Below are positions 8,458 through 16,634 of a DNA stretch of 64,000 bases, piece by piece. A program made the position numbers and the translations under genes. Under the pieces are notes generated by a model, which ran no database searches, was not told the DNA's origin, and saw only the letters and a list, made by a program, of their open reading frames with translations. Numbering within the stretch: the first letter of the stretch is position 1; each line of letters begins with the position of its first letter. The DNA is from a bacterium (GTDB lineage Bacteria > Myxococcota_A > Polyangia > Nannocystales > Nannocystaceae), in NCBI GenBank assembly GCA_024742475.1, contig JANSYI010000040.1:1-64000 (forward strand), in the 5' to 3' direction.

Positions 8458-10244
8458 CGGGCCCGAGTGTACAGGAGCATCCACTGGTTGCTCCGCTCGG
8501 GCTCAATCCCTCGGCGCTCGGTGAGCTCCAGGCCACTGCGGGCCAACGCCGCGTGCGCACGCGCGTCGTCGTCGTTGCGGCAGTGCTCCCAGCGCGCCGT
8601 CGAGGATTGGGCGCGGCGCGTCTGCGCCGGGGTCCGGGCCAGCGCAAAGGCAACGTTGTCGACGACGAGCAGGCTCCCACCAGGCCGCAGCAACGAGCGG
8701 ACCCTCTGGGCGAACGCGTCGGGGTCGGGCAGGTGGTTCCAGCTGCGCAGGACCAGCACGTGGTCGAACGTGCGGCCCGCGTCGAGATCGGCCAAGACGC
8801 CCGCGTGAAGCTCGGCGCGAGGCAAGCGATCGCCGACGCGACGCAGCGCCGAAGCGTCGGGGTCGATGCCCAGGTAGCGAACCGCGCCCGAGTCGATGCC
8901 TGGCTCGAGCGCGTCGGCGTAGGGCATCTCTCCGCAGCCGACATCGAGGACCTCGCCCCGCAGGCTCCGCAGGTGCGCGCGCACGGGCTCGTCGTCGCGA
9001 CCGAACACATCCTCGAAGCGCGGCTCGAACATGCCGGCGCACGTGTCGTGAGCGGGGCAGTCGCGGCACAGCGCGCTGCGTTCGAGCTTGACCAGGTCGC
9101 GTGCGAAGTCGTCGGGGGCGGCTTTTCGTGACGCGTCGAGGTAGAGCTGTCCCGCGACGAACTTCATGTGCTCGAGCTGGTCGTCGTCGAAGTCGCGGGA
9201 GAGCGCTCGGTAACGGCCGACCTTTGGCCCGTGCCGCACGAACACGTGCCGAGCGCGGTCGTAGGGCCTTGCGCTCGCCGACCAGACCGGACACGGCTCG
9301 GCCTCGCGGTACGACGCGGTCAGCATGTGCTCGTAGACGAAGTTCACGCTGTTGCTCTGGACCCCGTCGCGGCGGGGCCGGAGCATCTCGTGTCCATGCC
9401 GCTGTGCGTAGAGGTTGAACAAGCCCGGGCACCCGCCGCGCAAGGCACAGCCCTCACACGGCGGTGGCTTGCTCTTGTTGCGATCGTCGACGGGGAAGAG
9501 GTCGGGCTCGCCGATCTCGCTCATCGTCCAGTAGCCGTGCGTGCGCAGGTCGTCGTAGCGGGCCTCGAACCCTGGCAACGCGCACAGGGGGAAGCCTCCG
9601 TGCACGGCCCACCCCGAGCGTCCCGTCGTCTCGTCCCATCGTCGAAGCGCTGCCATGACCGCGTCCGCGGCCCGCTCGAGCGGAGGGACGAGCGTGTCGA
9701 GTCGAGCCGCGCCGCCTTTGGGCTCGACCCACGAGAACTTCAGCCGGACGTCCTTCAACGGAGCGACGTGGTCGACCAGCGCATCGAGGTGCTCGACGTT
9801 CTGTCGCGTCACCACGCAGTTGGCCGTGAGCTCGAGGCCCCGCCCCGAGAGATTGCGCAGCGCCTCGGTCGCGGCGTCGAAGGAGTCGCGCCGGACGAGT
9901 CGGTTGTGAACCCTCGCCTCTCCGCCGTGTAGAGACATGTAGACGTATCGGAGGCGGAGGTCGATCAACCGCTCGACGACGTCTGGATACGCCAGCACGA
10001 GGCCGTTGGTGACCAGCCCAAGGTCGAGGTCGTGGCTCGCGATGCGTCGCGCCCACGAGAAGAACTCGGGCCGAATCGTCGACTCGCCACCGGAGAGCAC
10101 CACCATCGTGTGCCCCAGCGCTTTGGCGCGGTCGATCTTCGCCTCGACCTCTTCGTTGCTGCCATCGATGTGGCGCACGTCCTGCGTGTGGCAGAAGGTG
10201 CAGTGCTCGTTGCAGCCGTAGCCGACCTTGAGGAGCGCCTTCAC
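8454..10244 (-). CDS. Radical SAM / methyltransferase fusion, probable peptide maturase
   Basis: This 596-residue protein starts at a GTG, 4 bases after the FIST gene. The radical SAM motif CxxxCxxC is at Cys11, 15 and 18, with SGGE at 51-54 and SLHG near 104. A C-terminal iron-sulphur motif follows: Cys221 in PLCALPG, then Cys263-x2-Cys-x5-Cys272-PG. A second CxxCx5CxG motif occurs at 393-402. From about 428 the protein continues as a class I methyltransferase (motif I VLDVGCGE, 432-439; LLRPGGSLLVVDN). A one-polypeptide combination of radical SAM chemistry and conventional methylation next to repeat peptides suggests it modifies the His-Gly-Ser region. The exact reaction is not predictable. 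Confidence 0.88.
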   Translation of the reverse strand: MKALLKVGYGCNEHCTFCHTQDVRHIDGSNEEVEAKIDRAKALGHTMVVLSGGESTIRPEFFSWARRIASHDLDLGLVTNGLVLAYPDVVERLIDLRLRYVYMSLHGGEARVHNRLVRRDSFDAATEALRNLSGRGLELTANCVVTRQNVEHLDALVDHVAPLKDVRLKFSWVEPKGGAARLDTLVPPLERAADAVMAALRRWDETTGRSGWAVHGGFPLCALPGFEARYDDLRTHGYWTMSEIGEPDLFPVDDRNKSKPPPCEGCALRGGCPGLFNLYAQRHGHEMLRPRRDGVQSNSVNFVYEHMLTASYREAEPCPVWSASARPYDRARHVFVRHGPKVGRYRALSRDFDDDQLEHMKFVAGQLYLDASRKAAPDDFARDLVKLERSALCRDCPAHDTCAGMFEPRFEDVFGRDDEPVRAHLRSLRGEVLDVGCGEMPYADALEPGIDSGAVRYLGIDPDASALRRVGDRLPRAELHAGVLADLDAGRTFDHVLVLRSWNHLPDPDAFAQRVRSLLRPGGSLLVVDNVAFALARTPAQTRRAQSSTARWEHCRNDDDARAHAALARSGLELTERRGIEPERSNQWMLLYTRAR

Positions 10245-10248
10245 GCGC

Positions 10249-11409
10249 TCACCACACGGCCATCACTGCGGTGGCGTTGTGAAACCCCTCGAGGCTTCCG
10301 CCGAACTTCGCGATCTCACCGTAGGAGGTGGTGCCGACCAAGGGGAACGCGTGGCCCTCGAAGAAGCAGCGGGTCTGCTCGGCGTAGTCGTCCCCGAGGT
10401 AGGCCAGGCGCGCGGCGCAGTCGAACACGAGTCCACCGCGCGGCACCTGGTCTTCGGCGAAGTCGCAGAGCGCCCGGCGGCCCACCTCGGCTGCCGACGC
10501 AGCGAGCCGGTCGGGGGTGGTGCACACGACCTGCAGGACCGTGCCCTCGACCACGCTGCCCGCCAGGCGGATGCCGCCGTCGTCGTGGAACTCGAGCGGC
10601 GCGCGAATGGTGAGCTCACCGAAACGCGTGCGCGCACCAAACGAGAAGCGCTGTGCGTCGGGCACCAGCTGCGACGCGTCGGAGATCAACCCGAGGCGGT
10701 GCAGCTCTTCGCCGTAGACCGTCGCCGCGGGCTCGCCGTCGAGGGTGCGGAGCGTGTGGCCGCGGGTCTCGGTGACGGTGAGCTCGCGCGCGCCGGGTGC
10801 TGCCGACCACCCGTGCCCCACGGCGACGCCGCAGCGCGAGCCGGAGAACATCCCGACCAGGACGACGGCGTCATCGAGCCCGTCGTCGACGAACACGCGC
10901 GAGCGATTGAGGAAGGCGAGCGAGTCACCCGCGGCGCCCCCGAAGACGCGCCAGTGCGGGGGCATCCTGCGGCTGAGGGCTTCGGTGAGCGCGACGCCGT
11001 CGACGGAGCGACCGTCGCCCAGCGCGATGAGAGCGGGCGTGCGCGCGACGTGTTTGCGCGAGGCGGCGATCAGGCTCGAGCACGCCGCGTCCAGCTCGGA
11101 CATGTCGCTCGAGGATGCACGGTGCGCCGTGGCGACGCTGTAGGCGAAGTCCTGGCCACCGAACACCGCAGCGACGACGCCGTCGCGGGTGAAGCCCCGC
11201 TCGGTGAACGCGGCACCGCCGGTCGTGGCCCCGACGATGCGCCCGCCCAGCCCTTCCGACGCGGCGCGAAGCAGCACCGGAAGGTCTGCGTCGTGGGGAG
11301 CGAAGAGCACGCCGAGCTTGTCGCCGGCGAGCCGGTCGCCCACGGCGCTGAACGCTTCACTGAGGCGCTGTGGTTCGGCCTCCACGGGCCCGATGCTGAC
11401 GACGTCCAT
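10249..11409 (-). CDS. FIST-domain protein, first gene of the repeat-peptide operon
   Basis: The ATG at 11409 gives 386 residues. An N-terminal FIST domain (about 1-215; GVLFAPHDADLP, IVGATTGGAAFTERG, FGGAAGD) is followed by a FIST C-terminal domain (about 220-386; DCAARLAYLGDD, GTTSYGEIAKFGG). FIST domains are small-ligand sensory modules, often proposed to bind amino acids, and are common in signalling proteins. There is no output domain, so it may act as a binding or scaffold protein. Its stop codon is only 4 bases from the start of the radical SAM gene, so the two are almost certainly cotranscribed. Confidence 0.85.
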   Translation of the reverse strand: MDVVSIGPVEAEPQRLSEAFSAVGDRLAGDKLGVLFAPHDADLPVLLRAASEGLGGRIVGATTGGAAFTERGFTRDGVVAAVFGGQDFAYSVATAHRASSSDMSELDAACSSLIAASRKHVARTPALIALGDGRSVDGVALTEALSRRMPPHWRVFGGAAGDSLAFLNRSRVFVDDGLDDAVVLVGMFSGSRCGVAVGHGWSAAPGARELTVTETRGHTLRTLDGEPAATVYGEELHRLGLISDASQLVPDAQRFSFGARTRFGELTIRAPLEFHDDGGIRLAGSVVEGTVLQVVCTTPDRLAASAAEVGRRALCDFAEDQVPRGGLVFDCAARLAYLGDDYAEQTRCFFEGHAFPLVGTTSYGEIAKFGGSLEGFHNATAVMAVW

Positions 11410-11424
11410 GAATGACCTGCGAAA

Positions 11425-11430
11425 ACGGTA
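11425..11430 (-). promoter_or_regulatory. Predicted -10 element of the repeat-peptide operon
   Basis: TACCGT lies 15 bases before the FIST start codon at 11409. It is the only candidate upstream of the six-gene run. Confidence 0.35.
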
Positions 11431-11463
11431 CGCAGTGGAGTCGCCCCGCGTCAATCGCCGCGC

Positions 11464-13947
11464 TCAGTCGACCGAGACGAACGCCTCGACCACGTCGTCG
11501 ACCACGATGGACGCGACCCCATTGGAGTAGGTCGTCACCATGCCGTCGGATCCCTCGTCGACGAACCCAGCGCCGGAGAGATCAGCGACCAGCTGGTCGC
11601 CCGCGTCGCCGCGCACCCGCAGCGTGTTGCTCGTGGCCGACAGTGCCAGGAGGTGGTGCGTGGACAGGAACAGCGCGTTATCGCCATCTCCGGTGAGGTC
11701 GACCTCTTCGATGTCGGTGATGACGACGTCGAAGAAGTTGCCCAGGTCCAGGGAGAAGCCCGCCCCGTCCAGACGGAGGGTGTCGACACCGGAGCCGCCG
11801 TCGATCCGACGGAAACCGCCGTCGACGATGGCGATGACGTCGTTTCCGGCGCCACCGCTGAGGATGTCGGACCCGCCGCCGGAGACGAGTTCGTCGTCGC
11901 CTCGTCCGCCCACGAGGGTCTCATCGGCCTCGGTCCCGACGATGACGTCCGCATCGGCCGAGAAGCCGATCCGATCCGTGCCGCTGTAGTTGCCACCGAA
12001 GGCGACGAAGCCCAGCCCTGCGTCGCCCTCGGCCTCGGGGACGCCGAGTGACAGGTCGTCGAATCCGTCGCCGTTGGCGTCGGCGGATCCGTGGACCGCC
12101 CAGCCGGCGAACTGCTGCGACGCCTCGCCGTCGAGCGTGAAGCCGCCGTCCCCGGGGCTGAGGTCGCTGAGCAAGCCCGAGCCGAGCGATTCCGAGCCGT
12201 AGAGCACGTAGATGCGACCGGCGTTGCTGCCGGCCTCGTCAACGCCCTGGGCGCCGATGACGACGTCGTCGTAGCCGTCGCGATCGAGATCACCGGCCGC
12301 ACCGACGGACCAGCCGGCGAAGTCGAACTGGCTGGCGCCGCCGAGCATGAAGCCTCCGGTGCCGGCGGCGATGTCCGCGATGGTCGTGCTGGTGAGGTCG
12401 GTCGCGCCGTAGAGCACGAAGACCTGACCCGCGCCGTTCTCGTCGCCCACGTCGAGGCCCGGTCCGCCGAAGATGACGTCGGCCCGCCCGTCACCGTTGA
12501 TGTCACCCGCGCCCGAGACCGCCTGGCCGAACAAGTCGAACGCGGCGGCACCCGAGACGATGATGCCGTCGCTGTCGTCCATCAACAGGTCGTCCTCGGA
12601 GAGGGCATCGGTGTCCGCCTTGCCGTAGATGACGAACACGCGTCCGATCGCCGAGGCCGCGTGGGCGCCGATGATGAGGTCGTCGAAGCCGTCGACGTTG
12701 ACATCGCCCGCTCCGGCCACCGACGCGCCGAGGGACGCGACGGTGCCCTCGATGCGGAACCCGCCAGCCCCCGGCGCATCGCCGTCGACCGCGGTCGTGT
12801 CCGACTTCCCGAAGATGACCACCGCCGCGCCGGCTCCTGCGTTCGCGCCCGGGTCCCCGACGATGACGTCTTGCAGGCCATCGTCGTTGACGTCGCCGGC
12901 CGCACCGACGCTCTGCCCGAAGCTCGCTCCACCGGTGATGGCGAACCCACCCGACCCGAGCGCATCGAGGTCGACCGTGGCCGGCGCGTCGGATCCAAAC
13001 ACCACGTACGCCCCCCCCGGACCGCTGCCGTCGGTGACGCCCACGCCGATGTCGCCGAGGCCATCGCCGTTGACGTCGCCGAGCATTGCGACCGCGAAGC
13101 CCGTGGACGACGCAGCGGTCGGCCCGAGGATCGCGAACCCTCCCATGCCGGCGGCCACGTCGGCCGCGTCGGTCTGTCCCGCATCGGGACCACCGAAGAC
13201 GACGTACGCCGCACCTCGTCCGTCCGAGAGGGCATCCTCGGCACCGAACACGGTGTCGGAGAAGCCGTCGCCGTTGACGTCGGCCCCACCGGCGACGCTC
13301 GTACCCAAGCGGTCGTCGTCGGAGGGACCCGTGACGCGGACGCCTGCTGCGGCGTCGGCGACGTCGTCGAGCGATTCGGTGGTGGGTGCGACCGCGACCC
13401 GCACACGCCCGATCGCCGTGCCCCCGAGCGGGTCCTGGGCGGTATAGGTGAAGGCATCTTCGCCCCAGAAGGGGTCGGGCGGCGTGTACACGAAGCTCCC
13501 GTCGGGCTCGATCTCCACGATGCCACCCGCTTCGGACGTCTCATCGAAGGCCGAGACCACGAGGGCCTCCCGCTCGGGATCGGAGTCGTTGGCGAGCAGG
13601 CCCTCGGTCGCCTCGACGACGAGGCCGCCGACGGCCGTGTCGGTGAGGTAGAAGTCCGCCACTGCGAGCGGGTCCTCGTTGGGGATTCCGCTGCTGGAGC
13701 TGCTCTCCTCGGCCGCGGTCGTGCTCACGTCCGCGGCCGTGCTGGATTCGTCCGCGTCCGTGGTCCCGGTTCCGCCGATGGTGATGCCCGTCGTCAGGTC
13801 GGGCCCCGTCGTGCTCGAGCTGGGCTCCGGGGTGCCGGTGGACCCTTCGGTCTCCGATGGCGTCACGGTGGTGTCGTCACCGCAGGCGACCAGGAGTGCC
13901 GCAGGAAGGACGACGGCGATGATGCCTCCACGCAGAGGATAAGACAT
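11464..13947 (-). CDS. FG-GAP/integrin-alpha-like lipoprotein with RTX-like tail
   Basis: The 827-residue protein has a lipobox (LLVACG), a long Ser/Thr/Gly/Glu linker to about residue 90, a cadherin-like/VCBS-type domain (about 95-185, ending in FTYTAQDPLGG), then roughly seven FG-GAP repeats with calcium-loop motifs of the DVNGDGFSD type, predicting a beta propeller as in integrin alpha subunits. The tail (about 670-730) has RTX-like GGxGxD motifs (GGRGDDELVSGGGSDILSGG). It should sit on the cell surface and bind calcium; a part in adhesion or prey contact is inference. The start codon lies 6 bases after a TGATATCGT element that overlaps the stop codon of the upstream gene. Confidence 0.88.
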   Translation of the reverse strand: MSYPLRGGIIAVVLPAALLVACGDDTTVTPSETEGSTGTPEPSSSTTGPDLTTGITIGGTGTTDADESSTAADVSTTAAEESSSSSGIPNEDPLAVADFYLTDTAVGGLVVEATEGLLANDSDPEREALVVSAFDETSEAGGIVEIEPDGSFVYTPPDPFWGEDAFTYTAQDPLGGTAIGRVRVAVAPTTESLDDVADAAAGVRVTGPSDDDRLGTSVAGGADVNGDGFSDTVFGAEDALSDGRGAAYVVFGGPDAGQTDAADVAAGMGGFAILGPTAASSTGFAVAMLGDVNGDGLGDIGVGVTDGSGPGGAYVVFGSDAPATVDLDALGSGGFAITGGASFGQSVGAAGDVNDDGLQDVIVGDPGANAGAGAAVVIFGKSDTTAVDGDAPGAGGFRIEGTVASLGASVAGAGDVNVDGFDDLIIGAHAASAIGRVFVIYGKADTDALSEDDLLMDDSDGIIVSGAAAFDLFGQAVSGAGDINGDGRADVIFGGPGLDVGDENGAGQVFVLYGATDLTSTTIADIAAGTGGFMLGGASQFDFAGWSVGAAGDLDRDGYDDVVIGAQGVDEAGSNAGRIYVLYGSESLGSGLLSDLSPGDGGFTLDGEASQQFAGWAVHGSADANGDGFDDLSLGVPEAEGDAGLGFVAFGGNYSGTDRIGFSADADVIVGTEADETLVGGRGDDELVSGGGSDILSGGAGNDVIAIVDGGFRRIDGGSGVDTLRLDGAGFSLDLGNFFDVVITDIEEVDLTGDGDNALFLSTHHLLALSATSNTLRVRGDAGDQLVADLSGAGFVDEGSDGMVTTYSNGVASIVVDDVVEAFVSVD

Positions 13948-13953
13948 GGCGGA

Positions 13954-13962
13954 ACGATATCA
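13954..13962 (-). promoter_or_regulatory. Extended -10 element of the FG-GAP lipoprotein gene
   Basis: TGATATCGT lies 6 bases before the ATG at 13947; its TGA is the stop codon of the glycosidase gene. This predicts a leaderless transcript. Confidence 0.55.
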
Positions 13963-15483
13963 CGCAGGCAGGAACACCACCGCGGTGTGCACCGGCCGGA
14001 CCGACGCTCTCGCACCAGGCTTCGCCGTGCCTTGCTCCACCTCGGTCGACGCGAGATCCAAGGTGCGCCCGCCGAGCACCATGCGCTTCGAGGACCCGCC
14101 GTCGAGGTTGGTGGCCACGGTGCATCCCAACCCCTGCAGCACCTCGGCGACCTCGCGCAGCGTCATGCCCAGCGCGCGTTCGAAGTTGCGGCCGTCGACC
14201 GCCAGAAGCAAGAGCCGACCGGCTTCGTCGATGCCCGCGGCGAGGCGCGGGAGCGTGTTCCGGTCGCCGGTCTCGTCCTGCGAGAAGGTCACCGGCGGAG
14301 CCGAGCCCCAAAAACCCTCGGCTCGCAGATCGATCGCCACCGCGCCGCCCGAGAGCAGCAGCGGACCTCCGGCGACGCCGTCGCGAACGGGGCGCCCCGC
14401 GAACGTCGGGCGAGAGAACGAGACGGGCTGCCCGAGCACCCACGCACCCGCGGAGGGGAGCACGAAGCCGTTGAGCGGGACGGGCAGCGCATGTCCAGTC
14501 GCGACCACTGTGCCTGCGGCGATGGCCACCGACGGCACATCGGGGCCGACCTCGGCTGCGGCGCGGGTGATGGCCGCACCCATCGGTTCGGACGTAGTCC
14601 CCTGGGACACCACACACTCGGGGCCCGCCCTCCCGATCCGCCACCGGCCATCGTCGTCGAAGAGCAAGGCTCCCCGCGAGAACGTCGGCGGCGAGACGAC
14701 CTCGTTGTCACACACGAGCAACCCCACGGGGTCGAAGCGGCGCGAGGGCGGCGCGATGTCGGGCTCGCTGTAGAGGAAGAAGCCGCCGGAGATCGCCGCG
14801 ATTGCGCCTCGCTGGGTCACGGACTTGGCGAAGGGGACGCCGCGGGCCACCGCCTCACGACAATCGACGACGCGCGCCCGGACCGAGCCCGGCGCGAGGC
14901 GAAGCAGGTTCGCGTGCACCGGGCCGCCGCGCGTCACCCCGTCCAGCACGGCCGACTCGACGCCCGCGAACGGCTCGGTCCACGAGACGGAGGCCACCGC
15001 CTCGGCCAGCGTGGGGGCGCTCGAGGTACCCGTCCGGGCATGCAGCCAGCGGCCGGCGAACGAGTAGTAGAAGTCGGCCAGCGCTCGGACGCGCAGCGCT
15101 CGCGGTCGCGGCGCGGCTCGAATGCCCGCGAGGCGCTGGCGCAGCCCCACTCGAAGCAGTCGCCCCGTGGCATCGCCAAGGGCGATCAACTGCTCCTCGA
15201 CCGCGGCGATGCGACGCGCGAAGATCTGCGCCTGCGCGGGGTCGACCTCCTGGGACAGGTCACCGATGAGCGCGTCGCGAAGGCCCGCAGCGGCCAGCGG
15301 CTCGCCGCACAACGCCGCTTCGAGCTGCTCGAAGTCGGAGGCCCAACGCGGCTCGGGGGGTGGAGGAGGTCCGCCGCGTGGGTTTGGGTAGGCAAAGGCA
15401 TGCAGAGCGTCTACGTAGCTCGCCTCGATGCCCCGAGCGCGTGCGAAATCGAAGCAGGCCTGGAGCCAGATGCGATCCACCAC
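13960..15483 (-). CDS. Phosphodiester glycosidase (NAGPA-like) family protein
   Basis: With the GTG at 15483 the protein has 507 residues. The C-terminal half carries the phosphodiester glycosidase (NAGPA/DUF2233-type) signatures: AISGGFFLYSE, an internal GALLFDDDG...RIGR strand pair and NLDGGSSKRMVLGG near the end. These enzymes remove sugars from phosphodiester-linked glycans; the substrate here is unknown. The N-terminal half (helical, about 1-210) is not recognised. I rejected the longer upstream starts because they would overlap the divergent gene at 15521, whereas GTG 15483 (or the next codon, 15480) follows a TAGGCT hexamer. No signal peptide is seen with this start. Confidence 0.75.
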   Translation of the reverse strand: MVDRIWLQACFDFARARGIEASYVDALHAFAYPNPRGGPPPPPEPRWASDFEQLEAALCGEPLAAAGLRDALIGDLSQEVDPAQAQIFARRIAAVEEQLIALGDATGRLLRVGLRQRLAGIRAAPRPRALRVRALADFYYSFAGRWLHARTGTSSAPTLAEAVASVSWTEPFAGVESAVLDGVTRGGPVHANLLRLAPGSVRARVVDCREAVARGVPFAKSVTQRGAIAAISGGFFLYSEPDIAPPSRRFDPVGLLVCDNEVVSPPTFSRGALLFDDDGRWRIGRAGPECVVSQGTTSEPMGAAITRAAAEVGPDVPSVAIAAGTVVATGHALPVPLNGFVLPSAGAWVLGQPVSFSRPTFAGRPVRDGVAGGPLLLSGGAVAIDLRAEGFWGSAPPVTFSQDETGDRNTLPRLAAGIDEAGRLLLLAVDGRNFERALGMTLREVAEVLQGLGCTVATNLDGGSSKRMVLGGRTLDLASTEVEQGTAKPGARASVRPVHTAVVFLPA

Positions 15484-15488
15484 GTACG

Positions 15489-15494
15489 AGCCTA
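15489..15494 (-). promoter_or_regulatory. Predicted -10 element of the NAGPA-like gene
   Basis: TAGGCT is 5 bases before GTG 15483 and 8 before GTG 15480. It is back-to-back with the promoter of the divergent gene. Confidence 0.45.
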
Positions 15495-15508
15495 CCCCGA
15501 GAGTTTGG

Positions 15509-15514
15509 TAAAAA
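15509..15514 (+). promoter_or_regulatory. Predicted -10 element of the M74 endopeptidase gene
   Basis: TAAAAA lies 6 bases before the GTG at 15521, predicting a leaderless mRNA. Confidence 0.45.
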
Positions 15515-15520
15515 GGTCCG

Positions 15521-16624
15521 GTGTCGCTGGTCGGGTCCTCGCTGCTCATCTTGCTGTCGGTGGGCAGCGAGCCGCGCGATGACCTCCCGCAGGTGAGGAC
15601 CTGGGACGAGGCCGCAGCGCTGGCGCCCGCTCTCGAGGAGTTCGAGCGCTCGAAGTGGATTCGCCACCGCATCCGGCACCGCGAGCGCGTCAGCCAGATC
15701 GCGGCCCGCTACGGCGTCCGCCGCGAAAAACTCGTCGAGTGGAACAAGCTCGACCCGCAAAACCCCTACCCCCCCAAGCGGCGCAGAAGCCTCAAGGTAC
15801 GAACGAAGCGGCTCCCGCCGCCGCGGATCCACGTCGCATACGTCCCCGAAGAGGAGGAAACATGGGGCGACGTGGCGGCCGCCCTCCGGGTAGAAATCCC
15901 CGATCTACGGGCGTGGAACTGGCAGCGCCGCGCGCTCCAGCCCGGGACGCCGGTGACCGCGTGGGTCGACCCGGCGATGGTGTGGAGCTACCGCCCCGGC
16001 GGCGGGCCACCTCTCCCCGAGTCGTTCGACGTACCCGAGGGCGGGCTGTCGGTGGGGCGCCCCCATCGTGGGCGACTCGTCGGCGGCGTGCAGCTGCCCG
16101 AGTCTGCGCTGTATACCCGCGGCATCTCGCGCGTGCTGTGGGGGAGCACCAGCACCATCCAGAACCTGATGGAGGCGTTCGCGAACTTTCGGCACGACAC
16201 GGGCTTCGAGCACGAGATCGTCGTCGGCTCGATCAGCAAGCGCAACGGTCGGCGACTCCCTCCGCACAAGTCGCATCAATCCGGACGCGACGTCGACATC
16301 CGCCTTCCGCTGCTGCCACACGTCCCGCGAACCAAGAGCCCCAACCCCGACGAGATCGACTGGTATGCGACGTGGGGTCTGATCAAGGCGCTGGGCGAGA
16401 CTGAGGCGGTGACCGTGGTGTTCCTCGAGGCCAACCTGCACCGCCGCGTCTACGAGGCGGCGCGGTCGATGGGGGAGACTCGAGAGACGCTCGAGGACTA
16501 TCTCATCTTTCCCCAGTGGCGCCCCAAGTCCGCGCCGCTCGTCCGCCACTCGGACGGACACGATGAGCACATTCACGTCAGATTTCGTTGCGCCGACAAC
16601 GAACCCAAGTGCAAGGGCAAGTGA
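15521..16624 (+). CDS. LysM / M74 (MepA-like) murein endopeptidase
   Basis: The 367-residue protein begins at a GTG with a short hydrophobic signal (SLVGSSLLILLSVGS). A LysM domain follows (about 46-90; HRERVSQIAARYGVRREKLV), then a second LysM-like segment (about 110-150). The C-terminal domain is penicillin-insensitive murein endopeptidase: HxSGRDVDIR (His252) and DEHIHVRF (His350 and His352) provide the zinc ligands. M74 enzymes cut D-alanyl-meso-diaminopimelate cross-links in peptidoglycan, so a role in wall remodelling or lysis of other bacteria is expected. The LysM domains would hold it to the wall. Confidence 0.9.
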   Translation: MSLVGSSLLILLSVGSEPRDDLPQVRTWDEAAALAPALEEFERSKWIRHRIRHRERVSQIAARYGVRREKLVEWNKLDPQNPYPPKRRRSLKVRTKRLPPPRIHVAYVPEEEETWGDVAAALRVEIPDLRAWNWQRRALQPGTPVTAWVDPAMVWSYRPGGGPPLPESFDVPEGGLSVGRPHRGRLVGGVQLPESALYTRGISRVLWGSTSTIQNLMEAFANFRHDTGFEHEIVVGSISKRNGRRLPPHKSHQSGRDVDIRLPLLPHVPRTKSPNPDEIDWYATWGLIKALGETEAVTVVFLEANLHRRVYEAARSMGETRETLEDYLIFPQWRPKSAPLVRHSDGHDEHIHVRFRCADNEPKCKGK

Positions 16625-16634
16625 ACGTTCCCGG

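Noticed and set aside
8015..9010. Upstream extension of the second HxsD-like frame
   Set aside because: It lies in another frame of the radical SAM gene and has shadow composition; the ATG at 8014 overlaps the previous stop codon.
12091..15582. Plus-strand frame of 1163 codons opposite the FG-GAP and glycosidase genes
   Set aside because: It is Arg/Gly/Asp-rich with no domains and crosses two well-supported minus-strand genes; long antisense frames are normal in DNA this rich in G and C.
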